From assembly GCF_000600005.1 (NCBI RefSeq), contig NZ_CP007446.1, positions 372,001 to 436,000 of the forward strand: DNA of 64,000 nucleotides, written 5' to 3'. This stretch comes from Snodgrassella alvi wkB2. Lineage in GTDB: Bacteria > Pseudomonadota > Gammaproteobacteria > Burkholderiales > Neisseriaceae. Below the pieces are notes generated by a model, which had not been told where the DNA came from, searched no databases, and saw nothing but the letters and a program-made list of their open reading frames with translations. The stretch's first letter is position 1; the number at the start of each line of letters is the position of its first letter. Position numbers and translations under genes: made by a program. Shown piece after piece: positions 30,080 to 39,274 of this stretch.

Positions 30080-31444
30080 ATGCTGGCTTTAGTAGGCATA
30101 TTAACTATTGCAACTTTGCTATTTTGCATTATGAGCAAGCGGTTATCGCCAATAGTCGCTTTGATTATTATTCCTATTCTAGGGGCTGTAATCGCACTAT
30201 ATATCGTACCGTTGTTTCAGGGTAGTCTGGATGTAGTACCTCATTACACCGTTATACCAAAAATGGTGGTAACAGGAATATCCAAACTGGCACCTATGGC
30301 AGCGATGTTTGTGTTTGCCATTATTTTCTTCGGTGTGGTAAGTGATGCCGGGATGTTTGATCCGATTATTGCCAAGATTCTGAAGGTGGTAGGTACTAAT
30401 CCCAAGAGAATTATTATTGGTACTGGTGTTCTGGCACTGATTGCGCATCTGGATGGTAATGGAGCAGTGACATTTTTGATTACAGTACCGGCCATGCTGC
30501 CTTTATATAACAAACTTGGTATTGATAAGCGAATTCTTGCCGGGATTACAGCACTGAGTGCCGGTGTAAATTTCCTGCCATGGACCGGACCGATGATTCG
30601 TGCTTCCGCAGCACTGGAGGTATCTACACATGATCTGTTTACGCCACTGATTCCGGCGCAAATTTGCGGGCTGGCATTTATGGTGTTTATGGGCTGGTAC
30701 TGGGGACGCAAAGAAGAAAAACGCTTAGGTCTGGCCGGAGCCGGTGCTGGTGCAGTAATCGGTGGTGAAAATGAAGAAACAGCAACACATTTTGCGCCAA
30801 AAGAATTAACCGAAGAAGAGCAAAAGCTGCGTCGGCCGCATTTATTCTGGGCGAATATTACTCTGGTGATTCTGGTAATTACGGGTATGGTAGCCACAAA
30901 AATATCACCAGTGGTTATTTTTATGGTGGCCTGCTGTATTGCGCTGACATTAAATTACCGCAAGCCTGCTGAACAATCTGCACGGATTAATGCTCATGCT
31001 AAGGGCGCGCTGATGATGGCATCCATTTTGTTTGCTGCCGGTGTGTTCACAGGCATCATGGGTGAATCCGGTATGCTCAAAGCTATGGCAAATTCAGCCG
31101 GTCATTTTGTACCTGACAGCTTGTCTTCTCATATTCCGTTTATTGTCAGTCTGGTAGCAATGCCGCTGAGTCTGGTGTTTGACCCTGATTCCTATTATTT
31201 CGGCATTATGCCGGTGGTGGCCAATATTGGTGGTTTCCCGCCTATTCAGGTAGCTCAGGCTTCTTTACTTGGACAGATGACTACTGGTTTCCCGGTTAGT
31301 CCGCTGACTCCGGCTACCTTCCTGTTGTGCAGTCTGTCCGGCGTGGATTTGGCTGACCATCAGAAATTCTCTATTCCGATACTTTGGCTGGCTTCTATCG
31401 TGATGGCTGTAGGTGCGATGTTATTCGGAGTATTCCCGATATAA
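30080..31444 (+). CDS. CitMHS-family citrate/organic-acid transporter
   Basis: 454-residue polytopic carrier of the CitMHS group (Bacillus CitM/CitH), which imports metal-citrate complexes with protons. Recognisable segments are the N-terminal LSPIVALIIIPILGAV, the HLDGNGAVTFLITVPAMLPL loop, NFLPWTGPMIRAS, and the late DPDSYYFGIMPV and TTGFPVSPLTPATFL. An Ala/Gly-rich cytoplasmic loop (about 215-235) separates the halves. AAGGGG precedes the ATG. It is the first gene of the operon, so the substrate is probably the acid later handled by AtuA and AtoDAB rather than necessarily citrate. Confidence 0.88.
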   Translation: MLALVGILTIATLLFCIMSKRLSPIVALIIIPILGAVIALYIVPLFQGSLDVVPHYTVIPKMVVTGISKLAPMAAMFVFAIIFFGVVSDAGMFDPIIAKILKVVGTNPKRIIIGTGVLALIAHLDGNGAVTFLITVPAMLPLYNKLGIDKRILAGITALSAGVNFLPWTGPMIRASAALEVSTHDLFTPLIPAQICGLAFMVFMGWYWGRKEEKRLGLAGAGAGAVIGGENEETATHFAPKELTEEEQKLRRPHLFWANITLVILVITGMVATKISPVVIFMVACCIALTLNYRKPAEQSARINAHAKGALMMASILFAAGVFTGIMGESGMLKAMANSAGHFVPDSLSSHIPFIVSLVAMPLSLVFDPDSYYFGIMPVVANIGGFPPIQVAQASLLGQMTTGFPVSPLTPATFLLCSLSGVDLADHQKFSIPILWLASIVMAVGAMLFGVFPI

Positions 31445-31487
31445 ACAGGTTGTTTTTAAGTTGTTGAATGTAAAAAGGATATGACAT

Positions 31488-32825
31488 ATGAAAAAAATCA
31501 GAATTGGTTGTGGTGCCGGATATGGTGGCGACCGGATTGAACCGGCTGTAGAGCTGGCGGAAAAAGGGGATATTCAGTATCTGGTATTTGAATGTCTGGC
31601 TGAACGCACGATTGCTATCGGTCAGCGCCAGAAAAAGCATAATCCGGAAACCGGTTTTAATGAATTACTGGCAGCGCGTATGCAGGCAGTATTACCGGCC
31701 TGTCTGGAAAAGGGAATCAAGATTGTTACTAATATGGGTTCTGCCAATCCGCGTGCAGCAGCCAAAGTAACTGCCGAAATCGCACGTTCTCTGGGCGCAA
31801 AAAATCTGAAAATTGCCATTATTGAAGGCGATGATGTTTACGAACAGGTTATGCAGCAGGATCTGCCACTGGATGAGTTACAAAAACCGGTTTCACAATG
31901 CGGTAAGAAAATTGTTTCAGCCAATGCTTATATCGGCGCTGAACCAATGGTACAGGCGCTGGACAATGGTGCTGATATTGTTATTGCCGGTCGTGTTTCT
32001 GACCCGTCTCTGTTCCTGTCAATCATGATGCATGAGTTTAAATGGGGTGCAGAAGATTGGGAGCATCTGGGTAAGGGCACTATTCTGGGACACTTGCTTG
32101 AGTGTGCCGGCCAGATTACTGGTGGTTATTTTGCTGATCCGGGTTACCGCGATGTACCTGATCTGGCACGTCTGGGCTTTCCGATTGCCGAAATCAGTGC
32201 CGATGGTGATGCAGTAATTACTAAAGTTGAAAGCTCTGGCGGCATGGTTACTCCTGATACCTGTAAGGAACAGATGCTGTATGAAATTCATCGCCCGGAT
32301 GAATATAAAACACCGGATGTCACCGCAGATTTCACGCAGGTAACCTTTACACAAGTAGGTAAAGACCGTGTTGCAGTTACTGGTGGTACAGGTCGTGCCC
32401 GTCCTGAGACGCTGAAGGTCTCTGTAGGTTATGAAGATGGTTTTATTGGTGAAGGTGAGATGAGCTATGCCGGTCCGGGAGCGGTAGAGCGCGGTCGTCT
32501 GGCACTGGCCATCGTAAAAGAGCGGTTTGAAATCGCACATGCAGAACCACAAGAGGTGCGTTTTGATCTGATTGGTATCGATTCACTGCACGGTGCAACT
32601 TTGTCACAGAGCAGCCAGCCGTATGAAGTTCGTGTGCGTGTAGCCGGACGTTTCGCAACTAAAGCTGCGGCAGCAGTTGTGGGTAATGAAGTTGAAGCTT
32701 TATATACCAATGGTCCGGCCGGCGGTGGCGGTGCTATGAAATCTGTAAAAGAAATTGTGGCTATGGATTCAACATTTATTCCCCGTAATCTGGTGACAAC
32801 CAGTATTGACTATCTGGAGGTTTGA
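31488..32825 (+). CDS. AtuA family protein (DUF1446), N-terminal domain form
   Basis: 445 residues of the AtuA/DUF1446 family: IRIGCGAGYGGDRIEPAVEL at the start, then TNMGSANPRAAA, IVIAGRVSDPSLFLS, GHLLECAGQITGGYFADPG and the C-terminal NGPAGGGGAM. AtuA belongs to acyclic terpene utilisation in Pseudomonas, but the domain is widespread in acyl-CoA catabolic clusters and its reaction is not settled. Pseudomonas AtuA is longer because it also carries the small domain encoded here by the next gene. It ends 2 bases before that gene. Confidence 0.87.
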   Translation: MKKIRIGCGAGYGGDRIEPAVELAEKGDIQYLVFECLAERTIAIGQRQKKHNPETGFNELLAARMQAVLPACLEKGIKIVTNMGSANPRAAAKVTAEIARSLGAKNLKIAIIEGDDVYEQVMQQDLPLDELQKPVSQCGKKIVSANAYIGAEPMVQALDNGADIVIAGRVSDPSLFLSIMMHEFKWGAEDWEHLGKGTILGHLLECAGQITGGYFADPGYRDVPDLARLGFPIAEISADGDAVITKVESSGGMVTPDTCKEQMLYEIHRPDEYKTPDVTADFTQVTFTQVGKDRVAVTGGTGRARPETLKVSVGYEDGFIGEGEMSYAGPGAVERGRLALAIVKERFEIAHAEPQEVRFDLIGIDSLHGATLSQSSQPYEVRVRVAGRFATKAAAAVVGNEVEALYTNGPAGGGGAMKSVKEIVAMDSTFIPRNLVTTSIDYLEV

Positions 32826-32827
32826 TA

Positions 32828-33130
32828 ATGAAGTTACGTGAAATTGCACACTCTCGTACTGGTGATAAAGGTAATACTTCAAATATTTCGGTAATTGCTT
32901 ATCGGCCTGAAGATTATGAACGTATTAAAGCAGCAGTGACTGCAGAAAAGGTTAAAGCGTTTTTTGCAGACATCGTGACTGGTGATGTTGTGCGCTATGA
33001 ATTACCGAATATCGGTGCACTGAATTTTGTTATGTATGGTGCTTTGGGTGGTGGTGTTACCCGTACGCTGGCACATGATATGCATGGTAAAGGTTTGAGT
33101 GCAGCAATTCTGGATATGGATATTGAGTAA
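32828..33130 (+). CDS. AtuA C-terminal-like small protein
   Basis: 100 residues matching the AtuA C-terminal ferredoxin-like domain: LREIAHSRTGDKGNTSNISV at the N-terminus and GALGGGVTRTLAHDMHGKG near the end. It is a separate polypeptide here and presumably forms a complex with the preceding AtuA. GGAGG lies 7 nt before ATG 32828; the frame could open at TTG 32822 but that overlaps the AtuA stop. A 123-base gap with an imperfect GCCGGC hairpin separates it from atoD. Confidence 0.85.
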   Translation: MKLREIAHSRTGDKGNTSNISVIAYRPEDYERIKAAVTAEKVKAFFADIVTGDVVRYELPNIGALNFVMYGALGGGVTRTLAHDMHGKGLSAAILDMDIE

Positions 33131-33253
33131 TTAATCACTTGCCGGCGGTGCTTTTCAGGGTATCGCCGGCAAATCAAATATTGTCATAGATCTATAACAA
33201 AATCAGTTGTTATGTATTTGTCCGGTCTTTGGTTTATCTCAGGTTAGAAGAGT

Positions 33254-33907
33254 ATGAAAACAAAACAGCTCAGTTTAGCGGATGTAAAAAATCATCTGTG
33301 GGATGGAATGACCATTATGTTTGGCGGTTTTATGGGAATCGGTACGCCCGCCAGACTGGTACAGGCTATTCTGGATTCAGGGGTTAAGGATTTAACTATT
33401 ATTGGAAATGATACTGCGTTTGTAGAAACCGGTGTCGGCCCGCTGATTACGAATAATCGTGTCAAAAAAGTGATTACTTCGCATATCGGTACTAATCCGG
33501 AAACCGGTAAGAAAATGATTGCCGGTGAGATTGAAGTTGAACTGGTACCGCAGGGTACGCTGGCAGAGCGGATTCGTGCTGCCGGCGCAGGTTTGGGTGG
33601 TGTGCTGACACCTACCGGATTGGGAACAATTGTCGAAGAAGGCAAACAGAAAATCGCGGTAAACGGACAGGAATACCTGCTTGAATTGCCTTTACAGGCT
33701 GATCTGGCCATTGTGGAAGCAAAAACGGCAGATAAGCTGGGTAATCTGGTGTATGAACTGTCTGCTCAGAATTTTAATCCGCTGGTTGCTCTGGCTGCGA
33801 AAAAGGTAATTGTTGAAGCAGGCAATGTGGTTGAAGTGGGTGAAATTTCACCTGATGCGGCGACTACACCGGCAGCGCTGGTTGATTATATTGTTTATCC
33901 GGAATAA
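33254..33907 (+). CDS. atoD: CoA-transferase subunit A (AtoD-type)
   Basis: 217 residues, alpha subunit of a class I acetoacetate/short-chain acyl CoA-transferase. The start [20 protein letters not shown] and the CoA-binding [13 protein letters not shown] (about 23-35) parallel E. coli AtoD closely, as do [14 protein letters not shown] and [20 protein letters not shown]. With AtoA it moves CoA from acetyl-CoA (or another donor) to an imported acid. 13 bases separate it from atoA. Confidence 0.92.
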   Translation: MKTKQLSLADVKNHLWDGMTIMFGGFMGIGTPARLVQAILDSGVKDLTIIGNDTAFVETGVGPLITNNRVKKVITSHIGTNPETGKKMIAGEIEVELVPQGTLAERIRAAGAGLGGVLTPTGLGTIVEEGKQKIAVNGQEYLLELPLQADLAIVEAKTADKLGNLVYELSAQNFNPLVALAAKKVIVEAGNVVEVGEISPDAATTPAALVDYIVYPE

Positions 33908-33920
33908 AGGAAGAGTCACC

Positions 33921-34586
33921 ATGAATGCAAAAGAATTAATTGCACGCAGAATTGCATTGGAATTCAATGATGGGGATGTGGTGAATCTGGGTATTGGTCT
34001 GCCAACTCAGGTAGCCAATTATGTATCGGAAGATATTCATATTACTTTGCAGTCTGAAAACGGTTTTCTCGGTCTGGCTGCACTGGACCCTGAAAAAGCC
34101 AATCCTAATCTGGTGAATGCAGGTGGTCAGCCATGTGGTATCGCTGCCGGCGGTTGTACTTTTGACAGTGCATTTTCATTTGCACTGATTCGCGGCGGCC
34201 ATGTTGATGCTTGTGTGTTGGGTGGTCTGGAAGTCGATCAGCAGGCAAATCTGGCAAACTGGATGGTGCCGGGCAAAATGGTACCGGGCATGGGTGGTGC
34301 AATGGATCTGGTAACCGGTTCGCGCCGGGTTATTATTGGTATGGAGCATTGTACTAAAAATGGTGAATCCAAGATTCTGAAAGAATGTACTTTGCCGCTA
34401 ACAGCAAAAAACAAAGTTAATCTGATTGTTACTGAATTGGCTGTGTTTGGCTTTAAAGACGGACAACTGGTTTTACTGGAACATGCACCAGGCGTTGATC
34501 TGGAAACAATTAAGGCTAAAACTCAGGCTGAATTTACTGTGGCTGAAGATTTCCGTGAAATGGCAATCAGCCAGCGTGGTTTATAG
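33921..34586 (+). CDS. atoA: CoA-transferase subunit B (AtoA-type)
   Basis: 221-residue beta subunit. The catalytic Glu is in LQSENGFLGL, and NAGGQPCGIAAGG, GGHVDACVLGGLEVD, ANWMVPGKMVPGMGGAMDLV follow as in E. coli AtoA. The reading frame is open into the atoD 3' end (from 33810), but homologues begin MNAKELIARRIALEF, so ATG 33921 after GGAAG is chosen. Next gene is atoB, 30 bases on. Confidence 0.94.
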   Translation: MNAKELIARRIALEFNDGDVVNLGIGLPTQVANYVSEDIHITLQSENGFLGLAALDPEKANPNLVNAGGQPCGIAAGGCTFDSAFSFALIRGGHVDACVLGGLEVDQQANLANWMVPGKMVPGMGGAMDLVTGSRRVIIGMEHCTKNGESKILKECTLPLTAKNKVNLIVTELAVFGFKDGQLVLLEHAPGVDLETIKAKTQAEFTVAEDFREMAISQRGL

Positions 34587-34616
34587 GCTGGTAACAGTCA
34601 GATTTAGGAGTTAAAT

Positions 34617-35798
34617 ATGGAAAATGCAGTTATTGTCAGTGCAGCGCGTACACCTGTAGGCAGCTTTAATGGTTCGCTGGCCAGTGTAGGCACAGTAGAT
34701 TTGGGTAAGCTGGTTATTGCTGAAACTTTAAACCGTGCCGGTGTTGAAAGCGGGCTGGTTGATGAAGTAGTGATGGGTAATGTGCTGCAGGCCGGGCTAG
34801 GACAGAATCCGGCACGACAGGCAGCCCTGGCAGCCGGACTGGCTGATAGTGTACCAGCGTATACTGTTAATAAAGTATGCGGTTCGGGATTAAAAACGGT
34901 AGCACTGGCCGCTCAGTCTATTGCCGCACAGAATACAGAGGTAGTAATAGCCGGCGGTATGGAAAATATGACGCGGGCACCATATCTGCTGGATAGCCGT
35001 GCACGCTGGGGCTATCGTATGGGTAATCAGCAGGTAATTGATACTATGGTACACGACGGGCTGACCTGTGCTACCAATCATTATCATATGGGGATTACTG
35101 CTGAAAATATTGCACAGAAATATCAGATCAGCCGGCAGGAACAGGATGAGCTGGCTTTACGTTCTCAGCAACTGGCTGCGCAGGCGGTTGCAGCCGGTGT
35201 ATTTGATGCAGAAATTGTTCCTGTAACAATTAAGTCACGTAAAGGTGAGACTGTATTTGCGCGTGATGAATATCCGCGGGCAGAGGCAACTGCTGAAGCA
35301 CTGGCTAAATTGAAACCGGCATTCAGTGCCGATGGAACGGTGACTGCCGGCAACTCATCAGGAATTAATGATGGTGCTGCTGCTGTGTTGGTGATGGCGG
35401 AAAGCAAAGCAAAAGAACTCGGATTACAGCCTCTGGCACGTATTCGCAGTTATGCCAGTGCTGGTGTAAACCCTGCACTGATGGGGCTGGGACCTGTACC
35501 TGCGACACAGAAAGCTTTGCAGAAGGCCGGTCTGGCACTGACTGATATTGATCTGGTTGAGGCAAATGAAGCTTTTGCTGCACAATTCCTCGGAGTAGGC
35601 CGCGAATTGCATTTTGATATGGATAAGACCAATATCCATGGTGGTGCGATTGCGATTGGTCATCCGATTGGAGCCAGTGGTACCCGCATTCTGGTAAGTC
35701 TGTTATATGGTATGCAGGCAAAAGATGTTCAGTTCGGGCTGGCTACGCTGTGTATCGGCGGCGGTCAGGGTATTGCAATGATTGTTGAGCGTATGTAA
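34617..35798 (+). CDS. atoB: Acetyl-CoA acetyltransferase (thiolase) AtoB
   Basis: 393-residue degradative-type thiolase splitting acetoacetyl-CoA (or a related 3-ketoacyl-CoA) into two acyl-CoAs. Active-site Cys is in [10 protein letters not shown] (about residue 88), the His in [16 protein letters not shown] and the second Cys in CIGGGQG near the end. Very like E. coli AtoB. TTAGGAG lies 7 nt before the ATG. Last gene of the operon, closed by a terminator at 35829-35866. Confidence 0.94.
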   Translation: MENAVIVSAARTPVGSFNGSLASVGTVDLGKLVIAETLNRAGVESGLVDEVVMGNVLQAGLGQNPARQAALAAGLADSVPAYTVNKVCGSGLKTVALAAQSIAAQNTEVVIAGGMENMTRAPYLLDSRARWGYRMGNQQVIDTMVHDGLTCATNHYHMGITAENIAQKYQISRQEQDELALRSQQLAAQAVAAGVFDAEIVPVTIKSRKGETVFARDEYPRAEATAEALAKLKPAFSADGTVTAGNSSGINDGAAAVLVMAESKAKELGLQPLARIRSYASAGVNPALMGLGPVPATQKALQKAGLALTDIDLVEANEAFAAQFLGVGRELHFDMDKTNIHGGAIAIGHPIGASGTRILVSLLYGMQAKDVQFGLATLCIGGGQGIAMIVERM

Positions 35799-35828
35799 TA
35801 CAGTTTAATTTCACTGAATATCCAATTG

Positions 35829-35866
35829 AAAACAGACTATATATTAAACATATATAGTCTGTTTTT
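35829..35866 (+). terminator. Terminator of the citMHS-ato operon
   Basis: 15-base arms AAAACAGACTATATA (35829-35843) and TATATAGTCTGTTTT (35851-35865), 7-nt loop, T-tract. Confidence 0.9.
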
Positions 35867-35879
35867 GCTTGAACGAAGA

Positions 35880-35902
35880 AAGCGCCGTTAAGGCGCTTAT
35901 AA
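35880..35902 (-). terminator. Probable terminator of the SnoaL-like gene
   Basis: AGCGCC and GGCGCT arms (about 35881-35898) form a compact hairpin; on the minus strand it is followed by a pyrimidine-rich TTTCTTC tract. Confidence 0.6.
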
Positions 35903-35918
35903 GTTATTGGATCAATCA

Positions 35919-36389
35919 TTAAAACATCGTATTATTATTTTCTGCCTGTTCTGGTACATTTTGAATCACATCCCAATGCTCAACTATTTTTCCATCTTTA
36001 ACTCGGAATATATCAACTACTGCTTTACCAAGATCATCTTTATTGATTTTAGAATGGACATGTAACCATACTATATCGCCCTCCACAGATGAACGAATTA
36101 TGATGGCACTTGATTGCGGATTTTGTTTAAAGAAATCTTCGAAATAAGTAATCGCAGGTATTCTACCATCAGCGACATAAGGATTATGTTGTTTATAATC
36201 TTCAGCCAGTGTTTTTGTTGCCTCAGCAAGTTGATGTTTATTAAAGAAGTTATTATAAAACTTGATAACTAGTGTACGATTTTTTTCTTCTTGAGCGATA
36301 TTTCTTTGCTTTAGATCTTTTGCTGCGACAACACCTGTGAAACTCAACAAACAAATACCAATTAAAAAGCTTTTTTTAATTACATCCAT
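35919..36389 (-). CDS. Secreted SnoaL/NTF2-like protein
   Basis: 156 residues. Signal peptide MDVIKKSFLIGICLLSFTGVVAA (cleavage after about 23), then an NTF2-fold domain of SnoaL type: IKFYNNFFNKHQLAEATKTL, YKQHNPYVADG, VHSKINKDDLGKAVVDIFRVKDGKIVEHWDVIQNVPE. Such proteins are often annotated as predicted SnoaL-like aldol condensation enzymes, but no reaction is established for this type. Probably periplasmic. GGAG 6 nt before the ATG. Confidence 0.75.
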   Translation of the reverse strand: MDVIKKSFLIGICLLSFTGVVAAKDLKQRNIAQEEKNRTLVIKFYNNFFNKHQLAEATKTLAEDYKQHNPYVADGRIPAITYFEDFFKQNPQSSAIIIRSSVEGDIVWLHVHSKINKDDLGKAVVDIFRVKDGKIVEHWDVIQNVPEQAENNNTMF

Positions 36390-36545
36390 ACCAACTCCAA
36401 TTCCTATTTTAATTCAGATAAACTCTATCTATAATGCGTTATTAATCTATAATGCAGACCGCTTGAATGGTTGCAATAAAACTAAATAAAACAATATAGT
36501 TATTTATTCGGATAAGAACTGTTGGATAGGCTAATCCGGCCGTGA

Positions 36546-36965
36546 TTATTTCTGCTGTTCTGCTATCATTTGCTGAATATCAGCCTCGGTCAGGTTATGT
36601 GTCTGATTGGCGAAAGAATAGCATTCCGGTTTGTTATCAATATAAACCTGAAGATTGAAATCCAGGGCGTCAGGCTGGTCAAGTGTCCATGCGGCTATGT
36701 AGTATTGGTCGCTATTTTTTAAGTGATAATACAGATGAGTACCGCACTCTGAGCAAAATCCGCGTTCCGCCCATTCTGATGAATTGTAATTTTTGATGAA
36801 TTCGGTATTTTCAAACTGAATCTTACCATTATGCATAATCGTCATCAGCGGACCTGCACTCCATTTGCGGCAGGTGCTGCAATGGCAGGCACTCAGTGAG
36901 TGGTTATCTGTTTCCAGAGAAAATTTAACTTTACCGCAAAGACATGAACCTGATTGTTTGCTCAT
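36546..36965 (-). CDS. GFA-family zinc protein (glutathione-dependent formaldehyde-activating-like)
   Basis: 139 residues with the Mss4-like zinc fold of the GFA family: GSCLCGKVKF, CHCSTCRKW and FCSECGTHLYY supply the cysteine ligands. Despite the family name most members have no demonstrated activity on formaldehyde. The frame extends to 36998, but ATG 36965 has GGGAG at the right distance and matches homologue starts. Same strand as the MAPEG gene upstream. Confidence 0.85.
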   Translation of the reverse strand: MSKQSGSCLCGKVKFSLETDNHSLSACHCSTCRKWSAGPLMTIMHNGKIQFENTEFIKNYNSSEWAERGFCSECGTHLYYHLKNSDQYYIAAWTLDQPDALDFNLQVYIDNKPECYSFANQTHNLTEADIQQMIAEQQK

Positions 36966-37019
36966 ATACTCTCCCTTTATTGCAGATTGAATTATCAAAA
37001 TTACTTGCCAGTATTGTAT

Positions 37020-37403
37020 TCAGATTGCAGCTATGTAAAGTGCAATGATACAGATAACGCCCACTCCCCAGATACATGAACGGGCAAAAGATTTATCTTT
37101 AATGTAACAATAAAAATAACCAAGACGACTGAGAATAAACAATACGCTCCAGAAGTTAATGGTGAACTGGGCAGCGTTATCAGTTGCATGGGCAATAATG
37201 ACCGCAGCAGCGAAAGGTGCAAATATTTCGTATCCATTTTGCTGTGCAGCATTAGCACGTGCAGCTTTACCCTGTGCTTTAGCCATGAATTCACGGGGCT
37301 GATGATTATCATCAGCTTTAAAACCACCACTTTTTTTAGCATAAGATGCTGCAATCCATGGCAGAAGCATGGCTATTAAAACACACCAGTAAGCAAGAGT
37401 CAT
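37020..37403 (-). CDS. MAPEG-family membrane protein
   Basis: 127 residues with four membrane helices, the layout of the MAPEG family (glutathione S-transferase/eicosanoid-like). Central motif: GKAARANAAQQNGYEIFAPF (about residues 45-64), in which the R-A-x-x-A-x-x-N-x-x-E pattern marks the family and binds glutathione in characterised members. Bacterial function is unknown. GAGGT precedes the ATG. It lies upstream of the GFA gene (55-base gap) and may be cotranscribed; both having glutathione links is suggestive only. Confidence 0.85.
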   Translation of the reverse strand: MTLAYWCVLIAMLLPWIAASYAKKSGGFKADDNHQPREFMAKAQGKAARANAAQQNGYEIFAPFAAAVIIAHATDNAAQFTINFWSVLFILSRLGYFYCYIKDKSFARSCIWGVGVICIIALYIAAI

Positions 37404-37655
37404 AATGTTGTACCTCGGTAGTATGTGTGTACTGCAATTAAATAAATTATGTGATGGGACTGGTTAAGTACGGGCAGTTTTATCCTGTCTGTGACTTTAC
37501 CCTATGGGTAAATTATAAGATAATTCAAAGTTTTTCAAGCTTTTTGTGATTTATAACTATTTTATCTATTTGTGATGCGCTGATGTTGTCATTCTTTGGG
37601 AGGTACGGAGTGATATAACAAATTTATCAGCGTTTTTTATTGCGGGAACTCAACC

Positions 37656-38831
37656 ATGTTGTTTAAAAAGTTAGCTGATCAGGATGTGTCTGGCAAGACC
37701 GTTGTGATTCGGGTAGACATGAATGTGCCTATTAAAGATGGTGTTATTGTTGATGATACGCGTATTCGTGCTTCTTTAGCTTCGATTCGTTTTTGTTTGC
37801 AGCAGGGTGCAGCAGTTGTGGTGCTGACACATCTGGGACGACCGAAAGCCGGCGCTCCAAAACCGGAAGACAGTGTTGCTCCGGTGGCGCAGCGATTAGG
37901 AGAATTATTAGGTCAGAATGTCAGTGTGGCAGAAGACTGGCGTGAACACAAACCACAGTTGCAGGCCGGACATGTAATCATGCTGCCTAATGTTCGTCTG
38001 AATATCGGCGAGAAGGAAAATGACCAAGCTCTGGCTGCAGCTTATGCTGCGCTTGGTGATATCTATGTTAATGATGCTTTTGGTACTGCACATCGTGCAG
38101 AAGCATCTACAGCCGCAGTGGCAGAATTTGCACCGCTGGCCTGTGCCGGTATGCTGCTGACAGCTGAACTGGAAGCATTAACTCATGCAGTACAGAATCC
38201 GCAGGCTCCGGTAGTGGCTATTGTGGGCGGAAGTAAAGTATCAACTAAACTAACGATTCTGGAAAGTCTGGCCGATAAGGTGGATCATTTAATTGTAGGT
38301 GGCGGAATTGCCAATACATTTTTACTGGCAAAGGGACTGCCTGTAGGGCAATCGCTGGCTGAAGCTGATCTGGTTGATAGTGCACGGCAGATTATGGCTA
38401 AGATAGCTGCTAAAGGTGGTGATATTCCTTTGCCTGTTGATGTGGTGGTAGCCAAACGTTTTGCTGCTGATGCAGCTGCTGAAATTAAAAACGTAGCCGA
38501 TGTGGCCGAAGACGATATGATTCTGGATATTGGTCCGCAATCAGCACAGAGACTGGCTGAGATGATGAAAGAGGCAAAAACGATTGTCTGGAATGGTCCT
38601 GTAGGTGTATTCGAATTTGCTGCATTTGCTCATGGTACTAAGGTGCTGGCAAAGGCAATTGCTGATAGTGATGCTTATTCAATTGCCGGTGGCGGTGATA
38701 CGCTGGCTGCAATTGCTCAGTTTGGTATTACTGATGATATCAGTTATATCAGTACCGGTGGCGGGGCATTTCTGGAGTTTCTTGAAGGTAAGACTTTACC
38801 GGCCGTTGCCGCGCTGACTGCACGAGCCTGA
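37656..38831 (+). CDS. pgk: Phosphoglycerate kinase
   Basis: 391 residues. RVDMNVP and [12 protein letters not shown] at the N-terminus, HLGRP, the N-domain [13 protein letters not shown], the hinge GGSKVSTKL, and the C-domain nucleotide loop GGGDTLAA are present. It interconverts 1,3-bisphosphoglycerate and 3-phosphoglycerate with ADP/ATP, in glycolysis or gluconeogenesis. It stands alone, with tandem terminators downstream. Confidence 0.97.
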   Translation: MLFKKLADQDVSGKTVVIRVDMNVPIKDGVIVDDTRIRASLASIRFCLQQGAAVVVLTHLGRPKAGAPKPEDSVAPVAQRLGELLGQNVSVAEDWREHKPQLQAGHVIMLPNVRLNIGEKENDQALAAAYAALGDIYVNDAFGTAHRAEASTAAVAEFAPLACAGMLLTAELEALTHAVQNPQAPVVAIVGGSKVSTKLTILESLADKVDHLIVGGGIANTFLLAKGLPVGQSLAEADLVDSARQIMAKIAAKGGDIPLPVDVVVAKRFAADAAAEIKNVADVAEDDMILDIGPQSAQRLAEMMKEAKTIVWNGPVGVFEFAAFAHGTKVLAKAIADSDAYSIAGGGDTLAAIAQFGITDDISYISTGGGAFLEFLEGKTLPAVAALTARA

Positions 38832-38850
38832 TTGCTAATTTTATTTATTG

Positions 38851-38910
38851 GCATCGTTACGGATGCTTTTTTAGGCGAAATTGCTTAATACGGCAATTTC
38901 GCTTTTTTCA
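38851..38910 (+). terminator. Tandem terminators after pgk
   Basis: First hairpin GCATC...GATGC (38851-38866) with TTTTTT; second, stronger hairpin GCGAAATTGC (38875-38884) and GCAATTTCGC (38893-38902) with TTTTTT. Confidence 0.88.
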
Positions 38911-38942
38911 TGTCTGTTGTTTTTATGATGATTCAATGACAT

Positions 38943-38958
38943 AAGAAGTTAACTTCTT
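38943..38958. repeat. 16-bp perfect palindrome upstream of gcd
   Basis: AAGAAGTTAACTTCTT is its own reverse complement. It lies in the 440-base gap before gcd and could be an operator. Confidence 0.5.
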
Positions 38959-39187
38959 TCCGGCAGAAACATATTTTGTTGTATGTGAATAAAACTCGGA
39001 TTGTACTGAGATAAGTACATTATTCGGGCATCCCTCCTGTACTAAAAAACTGAGTGTTAATTTTTTGACAATGGCTTATTTAAAGGTTAATAATTTAGTT
39101 ACTTTGTAAATTTTAATTTATTTATGTTTATTTAAAGTATTTTTTTGTATTTATTAATTTATAAATAACTAATTTTAAATAATTTAA

Positions 39188-39246
39188 AAATATTGCTGCC
39201 TGATAAGTAAAGTTTTATGTACTTTACATGTTGGTTAGCAATATTT
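39188..39246 (+). promoter_or_regulatory. Nested inverted repeats in the gcd leader
   Basis: Outer arms AAATATTGCT (39188-39197) and AGCAATATTT (39237-39246) enclose inner arms GTAAAGT (39207-39213) and ACTTTAC (39221-39227). The structure ends 18 bases before the gcd ribosome site, so it would form a two-tier hairpin in the mRNA leader or a compound operator. Confidence 0.6.
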
Positions 39247-39274
39247 ATTCACACATTCAAGTTAGGAGTAGTTG

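Noticed and set aside
32019-32552. 177-codon minus-strand frame under the AtuA gene
   Set aside because: Shadow of atuA with no ribosome site or recognisable domain.
33139-33173. GCCGGCG/CGCCGGC hairpin between the AtuA-C gene and atoD as a terminator
   Set aside because: No T-run follows and the genes appear to form one operon; at most an attenuator or processing hairpin.
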